64,000 nt of DNA, from positions 6,598,501-6,662,500 of the forward strand of contig NZ_BCQA01000001.1 of NCBI RefSeq assembly GCF_001748145.1, written 5' to 3'. The DNA comes from Bosea sp. BIWAKO-01 (GTDB lineage: Bacteria > Pseudomonadota > Alphaproteobacteria > Rhizobiales > Beijerinckiaceae). The position numbers and the translations under genes were made by a program. The notes beneath the pieces are model-generated. The model ran no database searches, was not told the origin of the DNA, and saw only the letters and a program-made list of their open reading frames with translations. Below are positions 63,743 to 64,000 of the stretch, in pieces; within the stretch, counting starts at the first letter, position 1; the number at the start of each line of letters is the position of its first letter.

Positions 63743-63937
63743 ATGCCCGACGACCAGCCGGCCATCACGGTCATCACCGATCAGGATATCGACGCGGTGC
63801 TGCGCGAGGCCGAGGGAGATGCGCGCGAGGCGATCCGCATGTTGCTGCATGATCTCGCAGTCCTGGCCGCTGATGCCGAGCGACTGGTCTCGAAGGGTTT
63901 TGTGCGCGGTCGCGCGCCGTGGAAGAGGATTGGATGA
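63743..63937 (+). CDS. Small conserved hypothetical protein
   Basis: A 64-residue acidic-to-basic protein: ITVITDQDIDAVLREAEGDA, then REAIRMLLHDLAVLAADAER and LVSKGFVRGRAPWKR. It looks like a short helical protein of the kind common in Hyphomicrobiales, with no named domain. AGGA lies about eight bases before ATG 63743. Its stop overlaps the start of the next gene as ATGA, so the two are co-translated. Confidence 0.7.
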   Translation: MPDDQPAITVITDQDIDAVLREAEGDAREAIRMLLHDLAVLAADAERLVSKGFVRGRAPWKRIG

Positions 63938-64000
63938 TGGTGACGCGCACGCAGAGGCATTTCTCGCCCTATGACGCGGAGAAACTCCTCGCCCTGGTCG
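63934..64000 (+). CDS. Gene cut by the right window edge
   Basis: An open frame from ATG 63934 (MMVTRTQRHFSPYDAEKLLA) to the window end with no stop in 22 codons. The overlap with the upstream stop supports it as real. Too little is visible to name it. Confidence 0.5.
   Translation, partial: MMVTRTQRHFSPYDAEKLLALV

Overview
The window is high-GC DNA (by eye well above 60% G+C) packed with ABC transporters, Gfo/Idh/MocA dehydrogenases, DUF1127, DUF1236, DUF2239 and DUF1254 proteins, an HWE/HisKA_2-type kinase and many ATGA-overlapping operons. This points to a chromosome of an alphaproteobacterium of the Hyphomicrobiales (Rhizobiales), plausibly Bosea or a relative. The genus is inferred from gene content only. 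I saw no rRNA, tRNA, CRISPR array, insertion sequence, integrase or replication origin; this reads as a catabolic and regulatory chromosomal region.

Layout. 0-4 kb: a truncated-by-window cysteine synthase, a divergent winged-helix/TolB-like/TPR regulator and a TauE/SafE exporter. 4-9.6 kb: a DUF1127 protein divergent from a MocR regulator, then a TetR regulator divergent from an EmrAB-type efflux pair. 9.6-18.5 kb: a sugar (CUT1) ABC importer with two co-transcribed MocA-type dehydrogenases on the minus strand, facing a GntR/FCD regulator and a third dehydrogenase on the plus strand. 18.6-24 kb: a CusA/CusB copper-silver efflux operon led by a YtkA-like and a Cys-rich secreted protein. 24.2-31.4 kb: a DUF1236 protein, then a signalling operon of receiver protein, CHASE3 hybrid kinase with three receivers, CheR, REC-less CheB and a receiver/HisKA_2 kinase, with no chemoreceptor. 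31.5-36 kb: a divergent GIY-YIG/DUF2239 pair and two tandem DUF1254 proteins. 36-39.9 kb: a His-rich PadR regulator, NUDIX hydrolase, monooxygenase-like protein, RidA, a LysR remnant and a siderophore-interacting reductase.

40-47 kb: RpiR regulator and HAD phosphatase facing a Dpp-type importer, a metallophosphoesterase and a methyltransferase. 47.2-58 kb: a second Dpp-type importer followed by a flavin monooxygenase, a GNAT acetyltransferase, a second cysteine synthase, an OsmC protein and a sulfonate-type SsuABC importer, which together look like an organosulfur uptake and sulfur-recycling locus. 58-60.2 kb: CopC and a CopD-cytochrome c fusion. 60.3-62.4 kb: LysE exporter and an M20 amidohydrolase. 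The right end holds a secreted protein of unknown function and a coupled pair of small genes, the last cut by the window.

The strongest themes are sulfur (two cysteine synthases, TauE, the 47-58 kb locus), copper (CusAB, CopC/CopD) and metal-responsive iron reduction (PadR/SIP, resembling YqjI/YqjH). Most start sites were chosen by ribosome-binding site, overlap with the upstream gene and where family homology should begin; these choices are stated per entry.
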